This document shows positions 43,325 to 54,100 of a stretch of 64,000 nt of DNA, one piece after another. The translations under genes and the position numbers were made by a program. The DNA is from CSP1-5 sp964558395 (GTDB lineage Bacteria > Methylomirabilota > Methylomirabilia > Methylomirabilales > CSP1-5). The stretch's first letter is position 1, and each line of letters opens with the position of its first letter. Under the pieces are notes generated by a model. It searched no databases and was not told the origin of the DNA. It saw only the letters and a program-made list of their open reading frames with translations. The DNA lies in assembly GCA_964558395.1 (NCBI GenBank), contig CAZLDS010000004.1, forward strand, positions 22,711 through 86,710, given 5' to 3'.

Positions 43325-44485
43325 CTACGTACCAGGCACCAGCCACATAGCAAACTCCTCCCGCGTCCCGTTTTCCACGACCACGGCTCCGAGCCTGACG
43401 TTACCCTTCCGGAGAAAATCCACGCGAACGTAGCCTGTCGCTCCCCGGGCATAGCGCGTGGTCTCGTCACTGCCGACGGGTTCGAAGTGTCCCACTGTCG
43501 AGGCTCCACTCACGACCACATACTTGGTAGTCCGACCGGCCATGACCTGAAGATTGTGGTCGTGTCCCGCGGCATAGAGCAGCGGGCGGTACCGTACGAG
43601 AATGGAATCGAGGGACCGGCGCATGTGCTGGTTTCGGGCCCCCGACAGGTCCTGGTTGGTGATGCCGAGGTTTCGTGCAAGGGGATACGATGAGCCGATG
43701 ACAGGCAGGGGGATCCAGAGCCACGGTGCCAGATTCGTGAGGGGAAAGAGGTGGGTCTTGGCGTCGAAGTATCCCCCGTGGCGCCCCGTGGTCGCCAGCG
43801 GGTGGTGCGTGGCAACCACCACATGGCGAGCCCCGGCCTGCTTTAGTGCAGCGTCTAGTCCTGCCAGTATCTCGGCCTCCGAGTCGGCGGAACAGTCCGA
43901 GTCGGGGTCCAAGGGCTTCGGCCCCCGGTGGAGCCACCATTGGGTGTCCAAAACGACCAGGCGTACCCGGCTGGCCAGATCCAGGATGGAGGGTCCGGGA
44001 CAACCATGGGTGGGCAGGATGTGAACCCGAGGTCCCCCGTGGCGCTCGATGAATCGCGTCTGGCGTCTCACCGCGGCCCACCCGTCGTCGCCGCCGTTAT
44101 CCCAATCGTGGTTGCCGAGGACGAATATGACCCGGGCCCCGCTGGCTCGGGAGACCGCGAGCTGGGTGCCAAGGACGTCCTCGGCCGAGCTCCGGTCCGG
44201 ATGGCCGGAGTCCGGCAGCCCGGCGGGATAGACGTTGTCGCCGAGGAAGACCACGACGATCCGGTCGGGAGCCTGATTGGCCTCCCGCGTCACCGCCGCA
44301 AGCACCGGATCGCCCTCGGTCGCGTATCCGGCATCTCCCAGAAGGAGTAGCCGGAGCTCCACGTCGTCGAGCGATGCCTGGGGCGTCGGGCCCCCGGGCT
44401 TAGGAGACCAGCCCGTCGCGCACGAAACCAGCAGTCCCCCCACGAGGGCCAACGCGAAGGCACCGGCCGTGATGGAGGACGGCAC
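43325..44485 (-). CDS. exported metallophosphoesterase
   Basis: A 386-residue calcineurin-like phosphoesterase. The signal (about residues 5-22) ends in a lipobox-like LLVSC, so it is probably a lipoprotein. The metal motifs are LLLGDAG, FLGDNVYP, LGNHDWD, ATHHPLA and AGHDHNL. The pattern resembles purple-acid-phosphatase-like bacterial enzymes; phosphomonoester or diester substrates are possible. The start is GTG 44485, chosen because AAGGAG lies 10 bases upstream and it begins the signal peptide; a longer reading would overlap the preceding gene by 38 bases. It is last in the minus-strand envelope run. Confidence 0.82.
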   Translation of the reverse strand: MPSSITAGAFALALVGGLLVSCATGWSPKPGGPTPQASLDDVELRLLLLGDAGYATEGDPVLAAVTREANQAPDRIVVVFLGDNVYPAGLPDSGHPDRSSAEDVLGTQLAVSRASGARVIFVLGNHDWDNGGDDGWAAVRRQTRFIERHGGPRVHILPTHGCPGPSILDLASRVRLVVLDTQWWLHRGPKPLDPDSDCSADSEAEILAGLDAALKQAGARHVVVATHHPLATTGRHGGYFDAKTHLFPLTNLAPWLWIPLPVIGSSYPLARNLGITNQDLSGARNQHMRRSLDSILVRYRPLLYAAGHDHNLQVMAGRTTKYVVVSGASTVGHFEPVGSDETTRYARGATGYVRVDFLRKGNVRLGAVVVENGTREEFAMWLVPGT

Positions 44486-44492
44486 GCTGCCC

Positions 44493-45194
44493 TTACTCCT
44501 TCCCAGCGGTCGTAAAGGTAGTCTCAACAAACGAAATGTTGCCCTCCTGCGACACCGTGCCGATACTCAGCTCATATTTGACACCGGCACGCAGAAAACC
44601 GTCGGGCACGGAAAACGTGGTCATGGTCCCAGGCAGTCTTGCCGTGAGATTGGCGCCCATTTCTTCCTGTTCAATTTTCATAATGTACGCAGCCAGATGC
44701 TTGACCGGGGTCCAGGTGACCTTCAGATCCTTGGCGTCCACGCTCTGGGCGCCCGCCCTGGGCCGAACAAAAAAGGCCGCGGCCGGCAACTTGTGGATCA
44801 GAGTTGACTTGCCGTGGAATGTGTCACCGGACGCGGTCTTCCCGGTGAAGGTGTACACTCCCTCCGGGTAGGCCGATTTGAGGCTTTCAACGTCACGCGG
44901 CTCCGGAGATTCGAAACGGAACTGCCGGATCCCTAGGAAAGAAGTGTCAGGAGCCGTGAAGTCGATGACGGTGCGGCCGTCCGGAGAAACCACGGCGAGC
45001 TTCGCCAGTCCCTCGTTACCGCCCTGGACCTCGAACACGACCTCCACATCCCCGTCCGTCGCATTCTGTTCCAGGTAGATCCTCGCCACGTCAAAGGGCA
45101 CGGACCAAGTGGACTCCTTAGCGGCCCCCAGTGCCAGGCCATAACAACCCAGAAGGAGAGTGACCCCTGCCAGAATCTGCATTCGTCTTGTCAT
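44493..45194 (-). CDS. secreted protein with a fibronectin type III-like domain
   Basis: A 233-residue exported protein; signal peptide about residues 5-24 (cleavage after ALG-AA). The N-terminal half is an unrecognised beta-sandwich. The C-terminal half (DLKVTWTPVKHLAAYIMKI ... GVKYELSIGTVSQEGN) has the strand pattern of a fibronectin type III fold. No catalytic residues are evident. The start is ATG 45194 with GAGGG seven bases upstream. It lies 74 bases after the MacB-like gene and 7 bases before the phosphoesterase start. Confidence 0.72.
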   Translation of the reverse strand: MTRRMQILAGVTLLLGCYGLALGAAKESTWSVPFDVARIYLEQNATDGDVEVVFEVQGGNEGLAKLAVVSPDGRTVIDFTAPDTSFLGIRQFRFESPEPRDVESLKSAYPEGVYTFTGKTASGDTFHGKSTLIHKLPAAAFFVRPRAGAQSVDAKDLKVTWTPVKHLAAYIMKIEQEEMGANLTARLPGTMTTFSVPDGFLRAGVKYELSIGTVSQEGNISFVETTFTTAGKE

Positions 45195-45268
45195 TTCGAA
45201 TCCCTCACTAGGTACGGGAAAAAGACCAGGCTGGCGAATTGAGGATGCCACGGCCGGCCGTCCGGAGA

Positions 45269-47233
45269 TCAGTCCCGAAGCGCTTCAACCGGTTCCAGGT
45301 GGGCAGCCCGCAACGCGGGATAGGCGCCCGACAGCAACCCGATCAGGCCGCCGACAAGTGGCGCGAGCAAGGGTGCCTCGACGTCCAGCACCGGGGTCCA
45401 GACCTGGTAGGCGGAGACGGCAGCCACAATGAGCACTCCTACGCTGGCCCCAATGATGCCCCCGATCACGCCCATCGAGGCGCTCTCGAACAAAAACTGC
45501 GCGGCGATGTGCCCGCGCGTTGCTCCGATGGCTCGGCGCAGGCCGATCTCACCAGTCCGCTCCATCACTCCCACGAGTGTAATATTGGCAATGCCAATAG
45601 CGCCGACAACCAGGGATAATCCCCCGAGCAAGAGAAACATGGCGCTCAGGTCAGTCTGGACTTCCTCGCGCAGGCGCTTGGGCTCCTGGGGAACCTCGAG
45701 TTTCAAAACCCGGGGATCATCGGGCCGCAGCGCCAATCGTGCTTGATCGGCAATGAGGTACGCCGCGCCAATCTTTGTCTCGACGACCACCCTGCCAGGC
45801 CCCGCCAGCCCGAAATCATGGCGTGCGGTGCCTTCAGGGATAATAACGGAGCTAAGTAACTCGGGTCTGCGGGCGACATCGCGCAGAATACCAACGACCA
45901 GGTAGAGATGATCGCCGATGGAGATGGCCGGAATTTGCTCAAGGCCCATGATATTGAGCCTGCGAGCAGCGTCCGGACCCAGAACAGCGATCCGGTCCGC
46001 CCGATTCGAATGGCCCAGATCCGGGAAACGCCCGGTCTTGAGCTCCGCTCTGACCGCCCGGAACAAATCGGGGGATGCGGCGTACACCGAAAGCTTGAAT
46101 GCGGTCTGATTCCGAGGGTCTTTCATCGGCGACGAGCTCACCAGCGCGCCTCCGACATGAACCTCACTCATCGTTCCCGCGGCAACCACGCCGTTCAGAC
46201 GGCGAAGACGCGTCGACGCATCCCATGGAATGGCTTTAGGATCGACGATGCCCGTTGTTCTACCAGGCTTCGCCGTGATAAAAAGCTCGGTCGCGGCGAC
46301 CTGGTCGAACTGGCTGATGATGCGGTTGCCGGCGGTGCGGGTCAGGCCCACCGTCGCCACGACAGCCGTCAGCCCAATGGCAACCCCCAGCACGGTCAGC
46401 ATCATCCGGATCGGCCTGGCGAACATCCCCGCCAGCGCTTCATTCAGAAGATCACGAATCGTGATTCCCGAACGCGATACAGTCTTATTCACAGTTGCTG
46501 GCGCAGAGCCCTTTGACCTGTCCTCATTCTCTCCATTGGTGACATGTGTCAGCGAACCATCAACCATGTGCACGCGGCGTGCGGCCCGATTGGCCACCTC
46601 TTCGTTGTGCGTCACCACGACCAGCGTGAGACCTTCTTGGTTCAGTTTCTCGAGGAGATCGAGGATGGCGGTGGATGACTTTGAATCCAGATTTCCGGTC
46701 GGTTCGTCGCATAACAGCAGGCTGGGAGAACCAACGAGGGCGCGGGCAATGGCAACCCGTTGCCTCTCACCGCCCGACAGTTTCCCCGGCAGGAAATCGG
46801 CACGGTGACTGAGCCCCACGCGCTCGATCGCCGCCAGTGCGCGCGCTCGCCGACCGTGATTGGACTGCCTGCGGTACACTTCCGCCAACATCACGTTCTC
46901 CAATACGGTGCGGTACGGTAGCAGATGGAATGATTGAAACACGAACCCGATGCGTTGACTCCGTAATCCGGCACGTTGTTCGTCGGGCAACTTGGCGGTG
47001 TCTATGCCATCAAAGAAATAAGTGCCGCTGGTTGGGCGGTCCAGGCAGCCGATGATGTGCAGCAGGGTCGACTTTCCAGCGCCCGATGGACCGGTAATCG
47101 CTAGCCACTCGCCACGCGCCAACAAAAGATCAACATCGACGAGTGCGTGCACGGCCGGTTCGCTTCCGTATTGCCTGCTCACCTTATGCAACTCGAACAC
47201 CCTCTGGGTTGTGTCGAGTTCATGCGTAATCAT
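45269..47233 (-). CDS. MacB-like ABC transporter (ATPase fused to FtsX-type permease)
   Basis: A 654-residue fused half-transporter. The ATPase (about residues 10-235) has Walker A GPSGAGKS, signature LSGGERQRVAIARAL and Walker B LLLCDEPTGNLD. The permease has one helix after the ATPase (MMLTVLGVAIGLTAVVA), a periplasmic MacB_PCD domain of about 210 residues and three C-terminal helices with the FtsX motif ERTGEIGLRRAIGA. It acts by mechanotransmission across the envelope on a peptide, lipid or lipoprotein cargo. The start is ATG 47233. The adaptor gene is 10 bases upstream, forming a MacA/MacB-type pair, though no TolC gene is present. Confidence 0.88.
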   Translation of the reverse strand: MITHELDTTQRVFELHKVSRQYGSEPAVHALVDVDLLLARGEWLAITGPSGAGKSTLLHIIGCLDRPTSGTYFFDGIDTAKLPDEQRAGLRSQRIGFVFQSFHLLPYRTVLENVMLAEVYRRQSNHGRRARALAAIERVGLSHRADFLPGKLSGGERQRVAIARALVGSPSLLLCDEPTGNLDSKSSTAILDLLEKLNQEGLTLVVVTHNEEVANRAARRVHMVDGSLTHVTNGENEDRSKGSAPATVNKTVSRSGITIRDLLNEALAGMFARPIRMMLTVLGVAIGLTAVVATVGLTRTAGNRIISQFDQVAATELFITAKPGRTTGIVDPKAIPWDASTRLRRLNGVVAAGTMSEVHVGGALVSSSPMKDPRNQTAFKLSVYAASPDLFRAVRAELKTGRFPDLGHSNRADRIAVLGPDAARRLNIMGLEQIPAISIGDHLYLVVGILRDVARRPELLSSVIIPEGTARHDFGLAGPGRVVVETKIGAAYLIADQARLALRPDDPRVLKLEVPQEPKRLREEVQTDLSAMFLLLGGLSLVVGAIGIANITLVGVMERTGEIGLRRAIGATRGHIAAQFLFESASMGVIGGIIGASVGVLIVAAVSAYQVWTPVLDVEAPLLAPLVGGLIGLLSGAYPALRAAHLEPVEALRD

Positions 47234-47243
47234 GGTCGGGCCC

Positions 47244-48824
47244 CTATTCATTCTTGGGATTCTCATATCCGACGACCACGAGTTCGCCTGCGGCGAGCTT
47301 CTCCTTAACAGGAGTCACTTCGACGAAACCGTCAGCGGACAATCCCGGTTTCACCGCGATGTACTTGAGCGCATCACCGCGTTTTACCTGGACTCGTGAT
47401 GTCCCGTCGGCGGCGAGAGAGAGTGCGCTGAGCGGGACGACGGTGACGACTCCCTTGGTTGATTCGATGGGGATCGTGAGGCGCAGGGAGAAACCCTCGA
47501 GCCGAGTCGGCGTCTTGTCAACGCGAATCTCGCAGTAGATGTGGTATCCGTCGACTCCGTGGGTGCCAGGGGTATCGGCCACCCTTGTGACCACACCCGT
47601 GGCTTTGATGCCCAGGGCCTGTTCATCAATGGCGACCTGCATACCCGGCTTGACAAGCGGCGCTGCGTCCAGAGGGAGGGCTGCGTCGATCACTAATTGA
47701 TTATCTGTCACCGACATGACGGGCCCCCTCGCCTCGTGACCGACAAGGGACGTGACCTCCTCGACGCGGACAGGGAGAGCGGGAATGAACACGATCTCAT
47801 CGGCGGGCACCTGCACGCCAAGCTTCCGTTTGGCAATGTCCAAGTCAGCAGCGAGTCGATCGGCTCGCTCTGCCGCCAACTTGGCCTCACGTACAGCCGC
47901 CTTCTGTGCGTCAAGAGCGGCCTGGATCTCTACTTCACCTTCCAACTGAGCTTTGCGGGCAGCGGCTCGAGCCAATTCGAGTTTGGCCTCGGCGGCCGCT
48001 CGGGCTGTTTCCGGTTGTCGCGGGTCCAGCACGATCAAAGCCCGTTCGGCGATCATGGCCTGAATCTCGGCGGCAGCAGCCCTATTGGCGTGTTCCGCTT
48101 TGGCGCGTGCGGCGTCTACGGCCCGGGGTGCGGCGGCAGCAGCCGCAGCAGTCGCCACCTTGTTTTTTTGCGCGGCACCCCACTCCCGCTCGAGGGCACG
48201 GATATGCGCAATTTGGTCGAGCGTCGGTCCAAACGGCTCAAATCCCGCCGCATTGTACCATTGGGCCACCGCAGCGCTCGTCCGCTTGTCGTACGTTCCA
48301 TCAATGGGACCGGGATCAAACCGGAGTCGCTTGAGTCCTTGCTCCAATTGGCGGACATCATCTCCGGACGTCCCGGGGACGAGATCCCGGTATGCCGTGA
48401 TCTTCCCCCGGAGAACGAACACTGGGCGCCCTGAAGCGGCGAGTATGACATCCCCTTCCCGCAGCTGGGTGTTTCGCAAAGGCAATGTGGTGATTAACCC
48501 TGCCTTCGCCTTCAAGGTGGAGGGCACAATCGAGATCGGTTGGGGCAATCCGAATCGGGCCGTGCCGCGCGTCACGACCGTCGAACTGAGCACGCGTTCT
48601 TCGACCGGGACGAGAATCGCCGATGGTGTGGGGGGTGCTGTTCGTGCGGCGACATCCGCTGGGGATTGGATCCACGTCGCTGCCAGGAAACCTCCTACCA
48701 CGGCAGCGGCCACAAGCGCGAGGACGCAGTACAGGACAATGGTTTGTTTTCTGTTCAATGTCGGTATACCGAGTTTTGCGAGAACACCTCTGTCTACTGG
48801 CCAACCTCGACCAGACGGCTCCAT
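47244..48824 (-). CDS. periplasmic adaptor with peptidoglycan-binding insert
   Basis: About 526 residues: transmembrane anchor (about 26-48), beta-barrel/lipoyl strands, a peptidoglycan-binding-1 type insert (SGDDVRQLEQGLKRLRF ... TSAAVAQWY, about 130-185), then a long Ala/Glu/Arg-rich coiled-coil hairpin (about 205-320) and a C-terminal barrel and membrane-proximal domain. It resembles MacA/HlyD adaptors, but the peptidoglycan module suggests docking to the cell wall. The start is uncertain: ATG 48824 has no ribosome site, and a TTGCGT...TATGAT promoter-like pair overlaps it, so a start further downstream is possible. It is coupled to the MacB-like gene. Confidence 0.78.
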   Translation of the reverse strand: MEPSGRGWPVDRGVLAKLGIPTLNRKQTIVLYCVLALVAAAVVGGFLAATWIQSPADVAARTAPPTPSAILVPVEERVLSSTVVTRGTARFGLPQPISIVPSTLKAKAGLITTLPLRNTQLREGDVILAASGRPVFVLRGKITAYRDLVPGTSGDDVRQLEQGLKRLRFDPGPIDGTYDKRTSAAVAQWYNAAGFEPFGPTLDQIAHIRALEREWGAAQKNKVATAAAAAAAPRAVDAARAKAEHANRAAAAEIQAMIAERALIVLDPRQPETARAAAEAKLELARAAARKAQLEGEVEIQAALDAQKAAVREAKLAAERADRLAADLDIAKRKLGVQVPADEIVFIPALPVRVEEVTSLVGHEARGPVMSVTDNQLVIDAALPLDAAPLVKPGMQVAIDEQALGIKATGVVTRVADTPGTHGVDGYHIYCEIRVDKTPTRLEGFSLRLTIPIESTKGVVTVVPLSALSLAADGTSRVQVKRGDALKYIAVKPGLSADGFVEVTPVKEKLAAGELVVVGYENPKNE

Positions 48825-49056
48825 AGGATCATACCCACAAATGGGGCGTGCACGCAAGCACCCGGCGTCTCCGCAGAACGCTGGATTGTGCGCAAGCCCC
48901 GCCTGTGTCTCGGCGCAGGGTTCACCCTGTGACGTCTAGTGTCGTTCCAACTTGTTGGACAGAATACCCGGAAGCGAGGCAGGCACCCAGGACTCAGCAC
49001 ACCGCGTTACTCCCTTTGGCCCCAATACTTAGAACGGCACTAGGGAGCGTCGCCGC

Positions 49057-49932
49057 TCATTTGACTTCACGGGCAAACAATTCCTTCTCAATCTTCTCCT
49101 CAACTGGGTCGAAGATCTCCTCTTGTAGCTTGAAGTTTTTCGCGGCGACCCTCCGCTCATAGTCTTGGAGCTTCTTGAGGGCGGCCCGTTGCTCAGGCGG
49201 CATCTCTTCGACACGGATCGTCCCGCCGGTTGTGAGGGCGGCAAGCCGATCCCTCATATCGTCCTCGACCTCATCTGGATGATCGTATTCGAAACCGGCC
49301 TTGCGCATCGCGGCGCCGTATTGCCGCAGAGCCGCTTTCATACGCGGGTCCTTGTTGATGAGGGCATCCTTTGGGTTGTAGTAGGTCGCCTTCAATTGTT
49401 CCGGGTCGAATACCTGTTCGATGGCCTTGCGCGTACACCCGCCAGTCCGGGAGAAATTCTCTGTCTCGAGCCCAACCGCGAATGTCGCGCCGATATTTTC
49501 GCCGAAGAGGGTGCGGTTGTACGCAACCTGATCAGCAGGTGAAAGGTTCTTGTAGATTTGCACGTTCCGTTCCCCCAAGCCGACCTTGGCCGGACTGTAA
49601 CCCTCGGCGAGCTGTGGGGGTTGACCGGTATACAGCGTCGAAACGCCGAACCCGTACTTGTTGATGAATTCTTCCTCGCTGAGTCCCGGCAGATTTTTAT
49701 CGGCCGCCATTCCCTTGCGCACCGTGATGTAGTCAGCGGCGACGTACTCGAATCCCTGGTCACGCATGCACTTGGAGATCAACGTTTCAACCTTCTCGAC
49801 GGCCTGGACGAGTTGCGCGTGTGTGAGGCCAAACTCCTCTGTACCCATACCCGGCGGAGCCTGTGCGTGAGCGCTGCCGGCAAGGAGGAGCACGGCCACG
49901 ACAGTTATGATAGCCCGAATCACGTCTCTCAT
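49057..49932 (-). CDS. secreted protein of unknown function
   Basis: A 291-residue exported protein with a signal peptide (MRDVIRA..., cleaved after AHA). The mature part is helical and highly charged, with three Cys and repeated phrases such as KCMRDQGFEYVAADY and RKAGFEYDHPDEVEDDM; these two look like an internal duplication in which each half describes a Gly-Phe-Glu-Tyr turn. I recognise no family. The start is ATG 49932 (GCAGGAG ten bases away). It lies 22 bases after the PepSY protein gene and is likely co-transcribed. Confidence 0.7.
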   Translation of the reverse strand: MRDVIRAIITVVAVLLLAGSAHAQAPPGMGTEEFGLTHAQLVQAVEKVETLISKCMRDQGFEYVAADYITVRKGMAADKNLPGLSEEEFINKYGFGVSTLYTGQPPQLAEGYSPAKVGLGERNVQIYKNLSPADQVAYNRTLFGENIGATFAVGLETENFSRTGGCTRKAIEQVFDPEQLKATYYNPKDALINKDPRMKAALRQYGAAMRKAGFEYDHPDEVEDDMRDRLAALTTGGTIRVEEMPPEQRAALKKLQDYERRVAAKNFKLQEEIFDPVEEKIEKELFAREVK

Positions 49933-49954
49933 GGCATGGCTTCTCCTGCCACCA

Positions 49955-51073
49955 TTATTTCTCCATAGCCAACACCTTCCCTGTCTCCATGTCGATGATG
50001 ACATCGGTCTCGGCTCCGTCTTCTTTCGAAAGCACCTCTACAACGTATCGGTTTGCACCGAGCTTCTTCTCAATGGCTACGTCCGTGACCTCGCCTGGTA
50101 CTGCCTTCACTGCGATCTTGACGGCTTCTTCTTCGCTGATCCTCGGGCGCTTGGCACTGGCCTGGGCCGTGATCCTGCGCTGGTATTTCTTCAGTGCGGT
50201 GAACTTGATCAGCGGGTGCTCGATCGGGTTCGAGAGCGCGTAGACATCCTTACTGACCTCGTAGGCGTGATTTTCCAACTCGAGCACCTTCGCGCGGACT
50301 TCCGCCAGGGCCTCGGGGCCGAGCTGCTCGACTCTGATCAGCTCGAGGGTCTCTTTTGTTTTTTCCCCCTTGCCCCTCCAGCCAACTCGAATATTGCCGA
50401 CGCCCTGCGCGTAGTACTTGAGCTGGGTAGCGTTCGGTTCCTCCTTGCTGGTCTCGGCGATCACCAGAACGTCCTTATAGCGGCCCGCGGGTACCGTTGT
50501 CTCCTGCCCCATTTGATCCACTTGTCCTCGGTCTTTGAAGCCAACGGCCGGCCCCCACCCTTGGGCAAAACTCGGCGTGCCAGTCTGCGGCTTTGCCGGC
50601 ATCATGATTCCAGCCTTGGCGCCTTCGATTCCATGAACCCACGTCGGGGCAGCCACGAACTTCCCGTCTTCGTATTCTTCAGGATACTCACCCAGGCGCC
50701 AGACAGTGCCGTCGTTGTCCTGCGCAAAGAAGGCGAGCTCCGCCTCCTCCAACTCATCGGCACTGTAATCCAGGTCCCATGTCACGACCGAGCGAACGCC
50801 GCCGATCATCTTGGTCGTGTCGGTGACGGTGATCACCACCCGATGCGGCACGGTCGCGCCGTCATCTTCGATGGTGGTCCCTTCGTACACGTATCGCGTC
50901 CCCGGTTTCAGCGGAAACCATGCGTTGTCGATCTGGGTAGAACGAGCAAAATTGCTGGGGTTAAAGTCCTCGAACTCTTTCTCAGCAGTTTGACCACCAT
51001 ACACCGTTGCCAAAAGCACCAGCAGCGACGCAGTTGCCACGGAGACGACACGAAGACCGTACACTGCTTTCAT
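49955..51073 (-). CDS. secreted protein with C-terminal PepSY domain
   Basis: A 372-residue exported protein; signal peptide about residues 1-29. The middle 220 residues form an unrecognised beta-rich domain (IDNAWFPLKPGTRYVYEG and GRYKDVLVIAET). The end (ISEEEAVKIAVKAVPGEV ... DVIIDMETGKVLAMEK) is a PepSY domain, a fold seen in peptidase inhibitors and in proteins that handle metals or heme. It lies directly downstream of the RND transporter gene (54 bases), so it may assist pump assembly or bind cargo. Confidence 0.8.
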   Translation of the reverse strand: MKAVYGLRVVSVATASLLVLLATVYGGQTAEKEFEDFNPSNFARSTQIDNAWFPLKPGTRYVYEGTTIEDDGATVPHRVVITVTDTTKMIGGVRSVVTWDLDYSADELEEAELAFFAQDNDGTVWRLGEYPEEYEDGKFVAAPTWVHGIEGAKAGIMMPAKPQTGTPSFAQGWGPAVGFKDRGQVDQMGQETTVPAGRYKDVLVIAETSKEEPNATQLKYYAQGVGNIRVGWRGKGEKTKETLELIRVEQLGPEALAEVRAKVLELENHAYEVSKDVYALSNPIEHPLIKFTALKKYQRRITAQASAKRPRISEEEAVKIAVKAVPGEVTDVAIEKKLGANRYVVEVLSKEDGAETDVIIDMETGKVLAMEK

Positions 51074-51127
51074 CGTCTTAGCTCCATTGTGGGTTAGTTA
51101 GAAACAGCGCTTCACGCACCTCGATCC

Positions 51128-54100
51128 TCACCTTGACGCAGGTTCCAAGCTGGATGTACCCGCATAATGGCTGGGCGCAAAGCGCAGGTACAGGCTAGGG
51201 ACGACGAAAAGGTTGAGCAGTGTCGAGGTGACCAGGCCGCCCAGAACCACGAGGGCCAACGGGTGTTCGATCTCGTTGCCGGGAATCGAGCCCGCAATCA
51301 CCAGGGGCACGAGGGCCAGCCCGGTTGTGGTCGCGGTCATCAAGATGGGCGCCAGCCGTTCCCGTGCCCCGCGCAGGACGAGCGCGGGGCCAAAGGTCTC
51401 CCCCTCATACGCTTCCAGATGCTGAAAGTGATTGATCATCAAAATACCGTTGCGTGCCGCAATTCCCAACACGGTGAGGAATCCCACGAGCGAACCGAGC
51501 GAGATGACGCCGTCACCCAACCAAGCCGCCAGCACACCGCCCACTAGGGCCGAGGGGAGAAGCACAAAGGAAATGACCGCCAGGCGGGCACTATTAAAGG
51601 AGGTGTGGAGTAAGAGGAAAATCGCGAGCAGACCGACAATTGCGAAGGCGAGCATTTTGCGCTGAACCGCCAGCCGCTCCGTATATTCCCCCAGCAGCAC
51701 CGGATAGTACTCATGGGGGAACTCGATCTTGGCGAGGGCGGCCTGCACATCGGCATAGACCGCGCCAAGAGGGCGTCCACGCACGTTGGCATCAACGTCC
51801 ATGCGGCGACTGAGGTTCTCACGTTGGACGACATTCGGCGTTGGCGCGATGCGCACATCGGCCACTTCCTCCAAACGCGCGTGACCGCCGCCAGGCGTGT
51901 CAATTAAAAGGTTCTTAATATCGCTCAGACTATGGCGCGCCGAAGGTATGCTCCACACATTCACATCGTACGTCCGGTTGGCGATGTGAATATCGCCGGC
52001 TTCCTCGAGGGCCACCAAGGTAGTCGTTGCTCGGCGCACGTCTCCTGGTTTAACGCCATACTTTTGGGCCTTCGCTAGATCGACCTTCACTTCGATCTGG
52101 GGGATCTTTTCCTGAAAGGACATGTGCAGATCGATGATGCCGTCAATCTTCGCCAGGGCATCTCTCACTTCCGTCGCCTTTTGCTTGAGGACATCCAGAT
52201 CACGCCCATAGATCCGCACCACAATCGCATCGGAGCTTCCGGTGAGCACCTCGCGGATCCTCTCTTTGAGATAGGTCTGCACGTCGCGATAGACCCCGGG
52301 GTAGCCGTCAACGGCCGCCTGGATTTTGCGGAGCGTCTCGTCATAGTCCACCGCAGGATCGACGCTGATCCAATTTTCGCCGAAATACACACCGACCACT
52401 TCATCCATGATCAGGGCTTGCCCGATGTGGGCCCCGAAATTGCGGACACCGGGAATGGACCGCAATTCCTTACTGGCCTGAACGGTGATGCGGGCCTCCT
52501 CTGGCCAGGAGGTGCCGGGCTTGGTGAGCCAGTGCATCAGGAAGTCCCTCTCCTTGAACGAAGGCAGCAGCGAATGCCCGAGTAGCGGCCACACGACGAT
52601 GCCCGCCAGCATGATGACGCCGACGGTCAGATAGGCCGGGAGGGGCGTCTTGACAATCCGCGAAAGTACCGTGCCGTAGCCGCGTTGCAGCCAGCGCGTG
52701 AGCGGGGACTCGCGGTGCTCGAGCGGGACATTCCGCAACAGAATAAAGCTCATTGCCGGTGTGACAGTCAGTGCGACCACCATGGACGCTGCAATCGCTA
52801 TCGCATAAGAAAACGCCAGGGGCCTGAAAAATGCACCAGACAACCCCTCCATCACGAAGACCGGCAACAGTGCCGCGATTTCGATCAGCGATGCGACGAC
52901 GATGGCGTGGCGCACCTCATACGAGGCCTCGAGAACGACTCTCCCAAACGGTACCTGGCTGCCCTCCTTACGATACTCGCGCAGGCGTCGCACGATGTTT
53001 TCGACATCGACGATCGCATCATCCACCACGGCGCCCAGGGCAATCACCAGCCCGGCCAACACCATGGTATTGATGGTTGTCCCACGTAAGTAGAGGACCA
53101 TCATTGCCGACATCAGCGATAAGGGGATCGCCGTACAACTGATCAACGCGGTACGCCACTCGTACAGAAAGACAAAAAGAACCAGCACGACGAGAACCGC
53201 GGCGATGATAAGCGCCTTGTTGAGATTGTGGACGGCCACCTCGATGAAGGTGGCCGGCCGGAAGATGGTCGTGTCAATGTCCACATCGGGAAGACCGGGC
53301 CGCAAGGCATCGAGCGCCTTTTCGACTTCCCGAGACACTTGCAGCGTGTTGCCCCAGGGGAATTTTTCCACGATGAGCAGCAGGCCGGGACCCTCGTTGA
53401 CGATACCTTCGCCAACCATCGGTTGATGATCAATCACCACCTCGGCCACGTCTTTCAGCAGCAGCTGTTTGCCATTCCTGACGGCAAGGGGCACATTGGC
53501 CAGGGGATCCGTCGTGACCTGGTCATACTTCTGGACCACGGGGGGGACGTGCCGGATTTGCAGCCTTTGGTTCGGGGTCTCCACCCACCCGCCGCTGCCG
53601 ATATGGTGTCCCTCTGAAAATTTGAACAAACCCACGTCCAAAGAGTCGGCCGTGGCCCCCATGACCTCTTCCAGCGTCACCTTGTGCTTGCGCAACAACT
53701 CCGGTACGACGTTGACATTCAGCATTTGCAGCCGCTCGCCCCACATGGCGACATTGGCCACACCGGGGACGCGCAACAAGCGCTGCCGGATGGTCCAATA
53801 GGTGATCATCGACAAGTCCATTACGGATCGGGTTTTCGACGAAATCCCGATCTTCATCATCCGGCTGGTTGACGACAGGGGCGGCAGCATCACGGGCGGG
53901 CTGGCCCAGCTTGGCAACGTCGGGACGACTGTTATAATGCGCTCGTTCAGCATCTGCCGCGCCAGCAGCAGATCCGTGCCGGGCTTGAAATACATCTTGA
54001 TTGCCGACAAACCAGGAACCGACTTGGAGCGCATGGCGGTCATCCCCGGCACGCCGGCGAGCACCTGCTCCAGCGGAGCCGTGACCAGGGACTCCACTTC

